DNA of 51,105 nt from Akkermansia muciniphila. GTDB lineage: Bacteria > Verrucomicrobiota > Verrucomicrobiia > Verrucomicrobiales > Akkermansiaceae. Every line of letters starts with the position of its first letter. The stretch's first letter is position 1. Of this stretch, positions 26,257 to 33,466 are shown piece after piece. Location: positions 1-51,105 of the forward strand of contig CAMDLP010000020.1 in NCBI GenBank assembly GCA_945901795.1. Direction: 5' to 3'. Made by a program: the position numbers and the translations under genes. The notes under the pieces are model-generated. The model was not told the DNA's origin. It was given only the letters and a program-made list of their open reading frames with translations, and searched no databases.

Positions 26257-27126
26257 TTAAGCAAAAGGAGTGCCCGTGCTCATCGCGAGTCCGTGGAACG
26301 CCTCAAGGAAACGCGCGGTGAACGGTCCGGGCTTGCCGGTGCCGATGATCCGACGGTCGAGCGCCACCACCGGGATCACCTCTGCGGCGGTGCCAGTTAG
26401 GAAACATTCGTCCGCCGTGAAAATATCGTAACGCGTGAGCGAACACTCCTTGAATGGCACGCCGAGTTTCTCTGCGATCTCGATGATCACCGCGCGGGTG
26501 ATTCCATCGAGCGCGCCATCGCAGATCAGCGGCGTGAGCAGCGTGCCGTTTTTGAGCAGGAACAAATTGTCACCGGTACACTCGGCCACGTAGCCCTGCT
26601 CGTTGAGCATCACCGCCTCAAGCGCGTTCGCCTGGATCGCCTCGACCTTGGCCATGATGTTGTTCAGGTAGTTGAGCGATTTCACCTGCGGCATCAGCGC
26701 GCCGGGCGCCGGGCGGCGGGTCGCGCAAGTGATGATCGAGAGCCCCTCGGCGTAGGTCTCCGCCGGATAGAGCTGGATCGTCGAGGCGATGATGAACATT
26801 GACGGCGTGGGGCAGAGATACGGATTCAGGCCGAGACCGCCCTTGCCGCGAGTGATGACCAAGCGGATGTAGCCGTCGGTCAGGCCGTTCGCCGCCACCG
26901 TCTCGCAGGTGAACTTGCAGACTTCCTCCTGCGTCCACGGCAGATCCAGGATGATCGCGCGGGCGGAATCGAAGAGCCGCCGGATGTGTTCCTCCAACCG
27001 AAAGATACGTCCGTTGTAAAAACGAATGCCTTCAAAAACGCCGTCCCCGTAGAGAAGTCCGTGGTCAAAGACCGACACCTTCGCTTCAGATTCGTCCACC
27101 AATTTACCGTCGAGCCAGATTTTCAT
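26257..27126 (-). CDS. ilvE: Branched-chain amino acid aminotransferase (class IV PLP enzyme)
   Basis: A 289-aa fold-type IV PLP enzyme, most likely interconverting Leu/Ile/Val and their 2-oxo acids. The opening KIWLDGKLV and the block FDHGLLYGDGVFEGIRFYNG are family-typical. The Schiff-base lysine lies in PQVKSLNYLNNIMAK, the BCAT form of that motif. Closely related D-alanine aminotransferases and aminodeoxychorismate lyases cannot be wholly excluded. The ATG at 27126 is preferred over the longer frame to 27195. The gene ends 19 bases upstream of mcsA on the same strand, so it could be read into that operon. Confidence 0.88.
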   Translation of the reverse strand: MKIWLDGKLVDESEAKVSVFDHGLLYGDGVFEGIRFYNGRIFRLEEHIRRLFDSARAIILDLPWTQEEVCKFTCETVAANGLTDGYIRLVITRGKGGLGLNPYLCPTPSMFIIASTIQLYPAETYAEGLSIITCATRRPAPGALMPQVKSLNYLNNIMAKVEAIQANALEAVMLNEQGYVAECTGDNLFLLKNGTLLTPLICDGALDGITRAVIIEIAEKLGVPFKECSLTRYDIFTADECFLTGTAAEVIPVVALDRRIIGTGKPGPFTARFLEAFHGLAMSTGTPFA

Positions 27127-27443
27127 GTGAGATTCTGGGGCAAGGGTAAGTGGATCAACGCCTCTGGCAAGCGGGAGATTGAAGATTATCCACACTCCCC
27201 GGGAAACCGGCCATTTCCTGAACGATAGTGCCGCCAGACAAGGGTTGAAATACCGCGCGTCCGCCCGGACGTCCGCGCCCGCTGACGGCGGCAGCTGCGG
27301 TGACGCCGACAGGCAGACGACGACAGCACCTATGGAAGCACGCGCGGACTAGTCATCGGCGGGCTCTTGGCGGCCGGGGGCATCGCCTAGCATAAATGAA
27401 TGAATCCCGACCACAAAGTCGAATTCCGCCCAAAAAATCCCCA
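27127..27443. other. Intergenic stretch without recognised gene
   Basis: The 317 bases between the aminotransferase start and the end of the RAYT gene are GC-rich in the middle (27250-27390). They must hold the promoter of the aminotransferase, but no clear -35/-10 pair stands out. A short open end reading GLVIGGLLAAGGIA before a TAG (27347-27391) is too brief to call. Confidence 0.5.
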
Positions 27444-28529
27444 TCAAGAAATCCCGAGGCGCAGGTCACGCATGCTCCACAGGCTTTCCGCCGCTGGATT
27501 TCCCACTCCTCTCAATTTCCTCGCGCCGTTCTTGCGCTTCGGACCGAACCTCTCCCGCGCGGCCACAAATGCCTCGTTCACAAATTCCCGGCTGCCGATC
27601 ACCGCGCCGTCCGTGAAATAGCGCACTCGGCATCTCAACATCCTCGCGAATCGAAGTTCCTTGAGAACCGTTTCATTGTCGGCGGATTCAAGCATTTCGC
27701 GGGTGTTTTTGGTCTTCACGACCTTGCCGCTCCCGACCTCAGCCCTTCCCGCTTTCTTTTCCAACGCGATTCCCATCAGACGCCGATAGAGCCGCGAGAC
27801 ATCCCTCCATTTCTCCACGTCAAAACTCTCCTGCCGGTCTGAAAAATACGCCCGAACCAGTCCTTCGCGGGCCTTCCTCCCGTTCCCCTTTTTCCCGCCA
27901 CCGACTGCCTCACCGTAGCTGCTCCAACGATACTCCGCCGGATCGGAGACCATCCCCGCCCGCACCGGATTGAGATCGATGTAAGCCGCCATCGTCCGGG
28001 CGGCGGTGCCACTCTCCACGATCACGCTCTTGAATCGCTCCTCCCACAAGGTGCCCGTCCGCGAATGAGTCCGGTTGAACCAGCGGGTGAAGCGGATGAG
28101 CAGTCCTTTCATGAACTGACTCAGGTCATGCATCCGGTAAGTAAATCGCTCGTGGATCTCGGCTGCCAACGATTCGTTCCCCTCACCCGCCGCGATGCTT
28201 TTGCGGGCCTCCGCCATCTCTCCCGCCACGGTCGCGACCTGCGCCTCGCTGTAAATCGCCCCCAGCCGCTTCAGCAATTCCTCATCGGAAAGCCCGCCGC
28301 CCGTCATGGCTGGCACCTCAAGCAGAAGATGGAAATGATTGGACATCAAACAGTAGGACAGCACCTGACAGCCCGAAAAATTCTCATACATCCGCATGAA
28401 AATGCGGAAAGCCTCCCGTTCCCGTTCCTCGAACACAAACCTCCGGTCCACCACCCGGCTGATGCAATGGTAAATCGCCGGTTTCGTCCCGGACCCCTCC
28501 CCACTCGCCAACCACCTCGCCTTGCGCAT
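27444..28529 (-). CDS. REP-associated tyrosine transposase (RAYT, IS200-like Y1 HUH)
   Basis: A 361-aa Y1-transposase-like protein. The HUH metal site is SNHFHLLLEV, and the catalytic tyrosine is in AAYIDLNPVRAGMV, followed by the RAYT-typical YRWSSYGEAVGG. Stand-alone RAYTs move or shape small palindromic/REP repeats rather than their own gene. This one is long, with an added 110-residue C-terminal part (KTKNTREMLESADN...) unlike short IS200 enzymes. Two 32-bp direct repeats lie right upstream of its start and are candidate substrates. The reading frame is intact, so it may be active. Confidence 0.85.
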   Translation of the reverse strand: MRKARWLASGEGSGTKPAIYHCISRVVDRRFVFEEREREAFRIFMRMYENFSGCQVLSYCLMSNHFHLLLEVPAMTGGGLSDEELLKRLGAIYSEAQVATVAGEMAEARKSIAAGEGNESLAAEIHERFTYRMHDLSQFMKGLLIRFTRWFNRTHSRTGTLWEERFKSVIVESGTAARTMAAYIDLNPVRAGMVSDPAEYRWSSYGEAVGGGKKGNGRKAREGLVRAYFSDRQESFDVEKWRDVSRLYRRLMGIALEKKAGRAEVGSGKVVKTKNTREMLESADNETVLKELRFARMLRCRVRYFTDGAVIGSREFVNEAFVAARERFGPKRKNGARKLRGVGNPAAESLWSMRDLRLGIS

Positions 28530-28563
28530 GCCGCCATCCTACCACCACAAACGCAGATCCCAA

Positions 28564-28670
28564 GCGGATTCTCTATTATTTATCTGTCACTTAATATGTG
28601 TCACTTAATATGACCCATCAGGAAGCCCATCCAGCGGAGATTCTCTATTATTTATCTGTCACTTAATATG
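28564..28670. repeat. 32-bp direct repeats with an extra TGTCACTTAATATG copy, upstream of the RAYT gene
   Basis: Exact copies of a 32-bp AT-rich word (starting GATTCTCTATTATTTATC, ending TGTCACTTAATATG) are at 28567-28598 and 28639-28670, 72 bases apart. The 14-bp end word occurs once more at 28599-28612, directly after the first copy. The composition differs sharply from the GC-rich surroundings. Confidence 0.92.
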
Positions 28671-28740
28671 CTTTCATGTGGGGATGGTTGGCGTTCATGA
28701 TTTTTTCATAAAACGATTTGTTTGACTCAATCGTCCCGGA

Positions 28741-29823
28741 TCAACGGGCCTTCCATTCGAGTGCCCGGCTCAAGGAGTCGAACCACCGTTCGGCATGCTT
28801 TTCGAGACCCTTCTGGTTGAAATGCACGCCATCATGCCGGTATTCCGCTCCTAGCAGATCATCGGTGACCGGCCCCTGGAAGCAAATCCTCTTGGTCCAG
28901 AGCGATTGTTGTCCTTTGGCCACCATTTCCTGTTCCGGAGCCTTCGATCCCGGATGAAACGACGCCTGCGCCACAAACCACGGCAACTGATAGCCGGCAT
29001 CACTATTGAGCGCCTCGACAATGGTCTTGACCCGGTCGCAGTAGGTATCGACGGAAGTCCTGACCAGGGTGTCGGATTCACCCTGATGCCAGAGCACGGC
29101 GCGAACGCCTTCGTTGCCGAATGCCTTCACACAGGATGATAGATTTTTGTAGAGTCCGGTATCGGGAGGCAGCCAGGCCGCGACTTCGGTCCAGTTCAAG
29201 GAAGCGGAACGAAAACAAACGGGAACCTGTTGCGCTTCCGCAATCCGGTCTCCCAGCAGGGCCCACGGACTGCCTCCGCCGCCACACCCGCCGGGAATCG
29301 GGTCCTGCGCGTGAACGAATGCCTTGCCATCGAAATAGACCACTCGTTGGTCCCGGGCGGTTTGCCGCGGGTTGCCGAAGTTGGCGGAATTGGACTGCCC
29401 CGCCGTCACGAACACCTCTCCCACTCCCACCTTGTCCACGGACTGCTCCGCAATCATTTGCCCGCCCGCCCGCACACGGACCGAGACTTGATACCAACCG
29501 CCGGCAGGCAAGGTCAGGCGACCGGAGAATTTCCCCTGAACGCTCTGACCCTGAGGAGTGATGGCAACCCACGGTGCGGAAGTGCCGCGTTTGGCTCCCG
29601 CAGCCAAATCGGCCTTGGCTTCAATCACGCCGGCCTTGTCACCGACGACGCCTTCTATCAAAACGCCGGCCTGATCACCCTTGCCACGCTGGAACACCTG
29701 ACAGGAAACGGGGGAAGTCAGGGTCAGAGTGGTCTTTGGCTCATCCGCCTGAAGGAAGGGGGCGGCCGCGGCTATCGACACGCAGAGCGCCACGAATAAT
29801 CTGATCGAAGTTGGTTTTTTCAT
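28741..29823 (-). CDS. Secreted SASA-type carbohydrate esterase (sialate O-acetylesterase family)
   Basis: A 360-aa exported esterase. The signal peptide is KKPTSIRLFVALCVSIAAAA. SGNH-type blocks are visible: VTAGQSNSANFG (Ser), RAVLWHQGESD (the 'QGE' block) and RHDGVHFNQKG (Asp-x-x-His). Members remove acetyl groups from sialic acids or plant polysaccharides; this organism's substrate is unknown. An N-terminal beta-sandwich (GQSVQGKFSGRLTLP...) precedes the catalytic part. The ATG at 29823 is chosen: the longer frame up to 30021 only reads through a tandem repeat and would mask the signal peptide. Confidence 0.87.
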   Translation of the reverse strand: MKKPTSIRLFVALCVSIAAAAPFLQADEPKTTLTLTSPVSCQVFQRGKGDQAGVLIEGVVGDKAGVIEAKADLAAGAKRGTSAPWVAITPQGQSVQGKFSGRLTLPAGGWYQVSVRVRAGGQMIAEQSVDKVGVGEVFVTAGQSNSANFGNPRQTARDQRVVYFDGKAFVHAQDPIPGGCGGGGSPWALLGDRIAEAQQVPVCFRSASLNWTEVAAWLPPDTGLYKNLSSCVKAFGNEGVRAVLWHQGESDTLVRTSVDTYCDRVKTIVEALNSDAGYQLPWFVAQASFHPGSKAPEQEMVAKGQQSLWTKRICFQGPVTDDLLGAEYRHDGVHFNQKGLEKHAERWFDSLSRALEWKAR

Positions 29824-29833
29824 CGGTTGTTTT

Positions 29834-29880
29834 GTTGCTAAAGAATTGCTTTTGGGGTGAAGGCCTTTGAGGAAGCTCAT
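29834..29880 (-). repeat. Dispersed repeat copy 1 (reads MSFLKGLHPKSNS)
   Basis: On the minus strand, a 47-bp segment beginning CATGAGCTTCCTCAAAGG is about 87% identical by eye to 44930-44976 on the plus strand. Both copies sit upstream of a gene and would read MSFL(K/N)GLH(P/L)KSN if translated. Confidence 0.8.
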
Positions 29881-29937
29881 GAGAGGACCGGAGACGGGGG
29901 AAAAGGGGGTTGCGGGGGAAAAGGGGGATTTGGGTAA

Positions 29938-30001
29938 AGCTGAAATGCTGAAAAACTGAAACGCTGAAACGCTGAAACGCTGAAACGCTGAAACGCTGAA
30001 A
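29938..30001 (-). repeat. Octamer tandem repeat (CGCTGAAA)n
   Basis: Eight consecutive 8-bp units: three variants (AGCTGAAA, TGCTGAAA, AACTGAAA) then five exact CGCTGAAA. Read on the minus strand it gives SVSAFQRFSVSAFQ-like peptides, which explains the false N-terminal extension of the esterase gene. Confidence 0.95.
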
Positions 30002-30021
30002 GGAAGAATGCTCCGCAGCAC

Positions 30022-30034
30022 GCCGTTAAACGGC
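30022..30034. repeat. Palindrome GCCGTT-A-AACGGC
   Basis: A perfect 6-bp inverted repeat with one central base, between the octamer array and the IS91 remnant. It is part of a repeat-rich patch (29824-30145) with no gene I can support. Confidence 0.6.
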
Positions 30035-30658
30035 TGACTCGGGAGATTTCACGGCGGTTTTCATTAGCCGCGAGCGTAGCCTTCCGAACCGCTTTGCCAA
30101 GATTTCTTTTGGCGGCGGTTTTTTGGCGGATGAGCTTCCTGCTTGTCAGGTGTATTCGAGAACCAGGGTTCGGCCGTCGTCCAATTGGATTTCGTCTGGT
30201 TTCCATGTGGGGCGCTGGTCGAAGTCTTCAGGATCGGGATCGGATGGATTCCGGGGACGGTTGAACCAGTCGAGATTCGGTTCGTCGTCGGGGATCCACT
30301 CCTTGATCGCCTGCCACGGCGGTTCGATCGGCTCCATGGTTTGATTCGCCCGCCCCACCCGGCGGGCTCACCCTTCGGGCTACGGCTTCGCCTCCGTCCA
30401 AAACGCCTCCGATCCCTCGGCGTTGTTCGATGTCGAAGGGCGGAGGCGGCGGGCGTGGGAGTGTGACGATTCCCTCCCAGATGCCGTGGAGGCGGAGAAA
30501 AAATTGGATTTCCTCGCGGCGGATGACTTTGCGGACCGGTTTCATGGTGCCCTTGCAGCAGGTGCACTGGAGCGGGTCGGCACCCCAGACTTTGAGGATG
30601 AGGTCGCGCCACAGGGGACGCATTGATTTGGCGGATTGCTTCGGAGGGGCTGGGACGA

Positions 30659-30708
30659 GGAGGATTTCCGATTGATGATTGTTGATTTTGGATTTTGGAT
30701 TTGAAGAA
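30659..30708. repeat. AT-rich repeat (ATTTTGGATTTTGGATTT type) inside the IS91 remnant
   Basis: TGATTGTTGATTTTGGATTT is a low-complexity stretch of short related words, clearly different in composition from the transposase remnant around it. It resembles dispersed 'AATCCAAAATCCAAAATC' elements known from several genomes. Confidence 0.65.
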
Positions 30709-30773
30709 ACTGGAGGACGGATGATGCGGTCGGGGATGAGCGGGGTTTGGCCACGGGTTTTGTTGGAAAACAA

Positions 30774-30816
30774 GGAGCGAGACGCTCCGTGGACGGTCTG
30801 GAGCAAGATGCTCCAG
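30774..30816. repeat. Twin hairpin element inside the IS91 remnant
   Basis: Two adjacent stem-loops: GGAGC-GAGAC-GCTCC (30774-30788) and CTGGAGC-AAGAT-GCTCCAG (30798-30816). They look like a small inserted mobile repeat (REP/MITE-like) lying where the transposase's central domain should be. Confidence 0.75.
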
Positions 30817-31150
30817 CCACAGCGTTTGCGCCCGGCGCTGTCGTGGGCGGCGACGGGTTTTTCGCCGCCGTCGTGGATGTGGAAGCCGGAATGTTTCCAG
30901 GAGAGGAGGTCGGCGAGTTTTTTCGGGCTGATGTGTTTGCCGTCGCGGAGAGCTTGGAGGAAACGATGGCGGAAGAGTTCGATGGCGGGGTCGAGGTCTT
31001 CGGCGGGCATGCAGTGGAAATGGCCGTCGGGGGGGAAGAGGCCGTCGGCGGCGAGGACGTGGAGGTGCGGGTGGAAGAACAAATAGTCGCCGCTACTTGC
31101 CAAAAACGCATCATCGGGCGTAAGGATGGAAGAAGTCCGATTGATGGCAA

Positions 31151-31684
31151 GTGGCAATTCCCGAATCAGCTCCTGACAAAGCCCAGCTCCGCAGCACCAT
31201 GCGGCGGCTTTTGCGCGAGCGGCAACCCGCTTCCGACAAAGCCTGCGCGGCCCTGCGGCAATGGCTACTCGCCCACCCCGCGCTCCGCACCATCGCCGTC
31301 TATTCCCCGCTCCCCGGCGAGGTCGATTTGTCCGAAACTCTCCGACTGCGGACGAACATCCAATGGGTCTATCCGAAAGTCCGCGGCACCGACCTCACCT
31401 TCCACACCCGAGCGAATCTCGTTTCCGGAGCGTTCGGCATCCTCGAACCCGCAGACGGATCGCCCGAGGTCGCGTTGGAGGAAATCGACGCCTTCATCTG
31501 CCCCGGCCTCGCCTTCGACCCGCGCGGCGGCCGCCTCGGCCGCGGTCGCGGGTTCTACGACCGGATGCTCGCCAACGCCCGCCCCGACGCGATCAAACTC
31601 GGCGTCTGCTTCGAAATCCAACTCGTTACCGACACCTTCCCCGAACCTCACGACATCCACATGGATCACGTCATCACCGGCTGA
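31151..31684 (+). CDS. 5-formyltetrahydrofolate cyclo-ligase
   Basis: Converts 5-formyl-THF to 5,10-methenyl-THF with ATP, recycling a storage folate. The 177-aa length is a little short of the usual 180-200. Conserved parts: KAQLRSTMRRLLRERQ near the N-terminus, AVYSPLPGEVDL, and the ATP/folate loop PRGGRLGRGRGFYDRML. The start appears to be GTG at 31151, placing the Lys-containing N-terminus correctly; no ATG fits better upstream. The C-terminus ends EPHDIHMDHVITG, a few residues earlier than many homologues. A decayed nuclease fragment begins 2 bases after its stop, and the IS91 remnant ends about 60 bases before its start. Confidence 0.88.
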   Translation: MAIPESAPDKAQLRSTMRRLLRERQPASDKACAALRQWLLAHPALRTIAVYSPLPGEVDLSETLRLRTNIQWVYPKVRGTDLTFHTRANLVSGAFGILEPADGSPEVALEEIDAFICPGLAFDPRGGRLGRGRGFYDRMLANARPDAIKLGVCFEIQLVTDTFPEPHDIHMDHVITG

Positions 31685-31686
31685 TT

Positions 31687-31824
31687 GATTCCGCCGTCGA
31701 AGGCATCGCCAGCAACCGCTACCACCCGCAACCCGGGATGCAGTGCTCGTGGTGCTAGTTCAAGGACGAGTGCATGACCTGGCTGCCGGGAATGACGGTT
31801 GCCGACGTGCAAAGGGCGGCGTGA
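31687..31824 (+). pseudogene. C-terminal remnant of a PD-(D/E)XK (RecB/Cas4-like) nuclease with an in-frame stop
   Basis: The frame reads DSAVEGIASNRYHPQPG, then MQCSWC, TAG, FKDECMTWLPGMTVADVQ, and ends at TGA 31822-31824. The C-x2-C-x5/6-C pattern with 'F/Y-x-D-E-C' is the iron-sulphur/zinc tail of PD-(D/E)XK exonucleases encoded by phages and Cas4/AddB relatives. The stop replaces the residue (often Pro) between the second Cys and Phe. No catalytic part is present upstream, since the cyclo-ligase gene occupies it. Confidence 0.6.
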
Positions 31825-31847
31825 TTGCAGCACCCAACACCGAACGC

Positions 31848-31891
31848 AACACCCGCCGGGTCCACGTGATCTGGCGGGTGTTTGGTTTTTT
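31848..31891 (+). terminator. Intrinsic terminator
   Basis: AACACCCGCC (31848-31857) pairs perfectly with GGCGGGTGTT (31873-31882) around a 15-base loop, followed by TGGTTTTTT. It is in the plus orientation, ending transcription from the cyclo-ligase and nuclease-remnant unit. Confidence 0.88.
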
Positions 31892-32014
31892 CATGGATCA
31901 AAAAATTGAAGTTCCAGTTCATTCTTCAACTTTCGAACGCGAGGGCAAGAACCAAGGCCTCTCAAGAACCTGCACGAGGCCCAATTTTAGTGGTTTCACC
32001 TTCTGAATCCGGGT

Positions 32015-33460
32015 TCAAGCGATTACCGACTTCACGAGATTTCCAGCGACATCCGTCAGCCGGAAGTAGCGACCTTGGGATTTGTAGATCAGCTTTTCAT
32101 GTTCCACGCCCATCAGGTGCAGCATGGTGGCATGGAGATCGTGCACGTGGACGCCGTCACTGACGATGTTGTAACCATAGTCATCAGTCGTGCCGTGGGT
32201 GTAACCGGCTTTGACGCCGCCGCCGGCCATCCAGATGCTGAAGCAGCGGGGATGGTGGTCGCGGCCATAGTTGTTCGCGGTGATCTTGCCTTGGGAGTAG
32301 GCGGTGCGGCCGAATTCGCCGCCCCACACGACGAGTGTGTCTTCCAGCAGGCCGCGTCTTTTCAGATCGGTGATCAATGCGGCGGAGGCCTGGTCGGTTT
32401 GCTTGCACTGTTGGCTGATGCCGCCCACGACATCGCCGTGCTGGTCCCATCCTTGATGGAAGAGCTGGACGAAACGGACATCGCGCTCGATCAGGCGGCG
32501 GGCGAGCAGGCAGTTCGCGGCATAGGTTCCGGGGGTTTTACTATCAGGTCCGTAGAGGTTGAAGGTTTCCTCGGTTTCCTTGGAGAGATCGGTGGCGTCG
32601 GGGACACTGGTCTGCATCCGGAAGGCCATTTCGGCTTGGGCGACGCGCGCGTCGATCTCCGGGTCGAGTTGTTGTTCGGCCTGATAGCCGTTGAGTTTTC
32701 CGAGGGCGTCCAGCATGCCGCGCCGCACATGGGGGGAGACGCCTTCCGGGTTGGTGAGATAGAGGACCGGTTCCTTGCCAGAGCGGAACTGCACGCCTTG
32801 ATGTTCGCTGGGGAGGAAGCCGGAACCCCACAGGCGGGAGTAGAGCGGTTGATCGCGCCGGGCGTTGTTCGAAACGAGGACAATGAAGGAGGGCAGATTC
32901 TCATTGAGGCTGCCAAGTCCGTAGGAAGCCCATGCGCCCATCGAGGGGCGGCCGGGGATCTGGTTGCCGCTGCAGAAGAAAGTAATGGCGGGATCGTGGT
33001 TGATCGCCTCGGTGTGCATGGTGTGAATGAGGCAGATGTCGTCGGCGATTTTCTGGGTGTAGGGCAGGATGTTGGAGATCTCCATGCCGCATTTTCCGTG
33101 TTTGGAGAAATCGGTGAATGAGCCGGCCATGGGAAGCAGGCTTTGGTTGCCGCTCATGGTGGAGAGCCGCTGGTTGCCGATGATTTCCTTGGGCAATGCC
33201 TTGCCATGGCCGCTGCGCAGGAGGGGTTTGAAATCGAAGGTTTCGAGATGCGAGGGGCCACCGGCTTGGAATAGATAGATCACCCGCTTCGCCTTGGGGG
33301 CGAAATGGGGGGCACCGAGCGAACCGATGGAGGCGGCGCTGGCTCTCGATCCTAACAAGTTGCTCAGCGCCAGCGCGCCGATGCTGAATCCGGCTTTGCC
33401 AAGAAAATGACGCCGGGTCTGGCGCATGAGATCATCGTAGGTAGGAACGCTGGGTTTCAT
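32015..33460 (-). CDS. Tat-exported DUF1501 (sulfatase-like) protein
   Basis: A 481-aa protein with a twin-arginine signal, QTRRHFLGKAGFSIGALALS (residues about 14-33). The family is alkaline-phosphatase/sulfatase-like; typical blocks are GGPSHLETFDFKP, FVQLFHQGWDQHG, VWGGEFGRT and NYGRDHHP, the His/Asp residues probably binding metal. DUF1501 proteins are characteristically paired with DUF1549/DUF1553 proteins in Planctomycetes and Verrucomicrobia, as here: the partner's stop is 7 bases upstream of this start. The biochemical role is unproven; breakdown of sulfated or complex glycans is often suggested. Confidence 0.92.
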   Translation of the reverse strand: MKPSVPTYDDLMRQTRRHFLGKAGFSIGALALSNLLGSRASAASIGSLGAPHFAPKAKRVIYLFQAGGPSHLETFDFKPLLRSGHGKALPKEIIGNQRLSTMSGNQSLLPMAGSFTDFSKHGKCGMEISNILPYTQKIADDICLIHTMHTEAINHDPAITFFCSGNQIPGRPSMGAWASYGLGSLNENLPSFIVLVSNNARRDQPLYSRLWGSGFLPSEHQGVQFRSGKEPVLYLTNPEGVSPHVRRGMLDALGKLNGYQAEQQLDPEIDARVAQAEMAFRMQTSVPDATDLSKETEETFNLYGPDSKTPGTYAANCLLARRLIERDVRFVQLFHQGWDQHGDVVGGISQQCKQTDQASAALITDLKRRGLLEDTLVVWGGEFGRTAYSQGKITANNYGRDHHPRCFSIWMAGGGVKAGYTHGTTDDYGYNIVSDGVHVHDLHATMLHLMGVEHEKLIYKSQGRYFRLTDVAGNLVKSVIA

Positions 33461-33466
33461 GAGGGT

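Larger units (their letters stand above)
30146..31091 (-). pseudogene. Remnant of an IS91-family (Y2 HUH) transposase
   Basis: Minus-strand pieces of an IS91-type transposase are recognisable. The HUH site is in YLFFHPHLHVLAADGLF, and the next block is LLSWKHSGFHIHDGG. After a gap comes the usual C-terminal domain, LWRDLILKVWGADPLQC with CCKGTM. A frame change near 30360-30420 separates the end, EWIPDDEPNLDW ... DGRTLVLEYT, with the stop at 30146. The N-terminal zinc-binding part and the central tyrosine region are missing. Two unrelated repeats occupy the place of the missing centre. It cannot make an active enzyme. Confidence 0.85.

Noticed and set aside
28681-28740. Terminator of the esterase gene
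   Set aside because: Only a T run without a stable stem could be seen.
29824-30021. N-terminal extension of the SASA esterase
   Set aside because: It is translation of the octamer repeat and would bury the signal peptide; ATG 29823 fits better.
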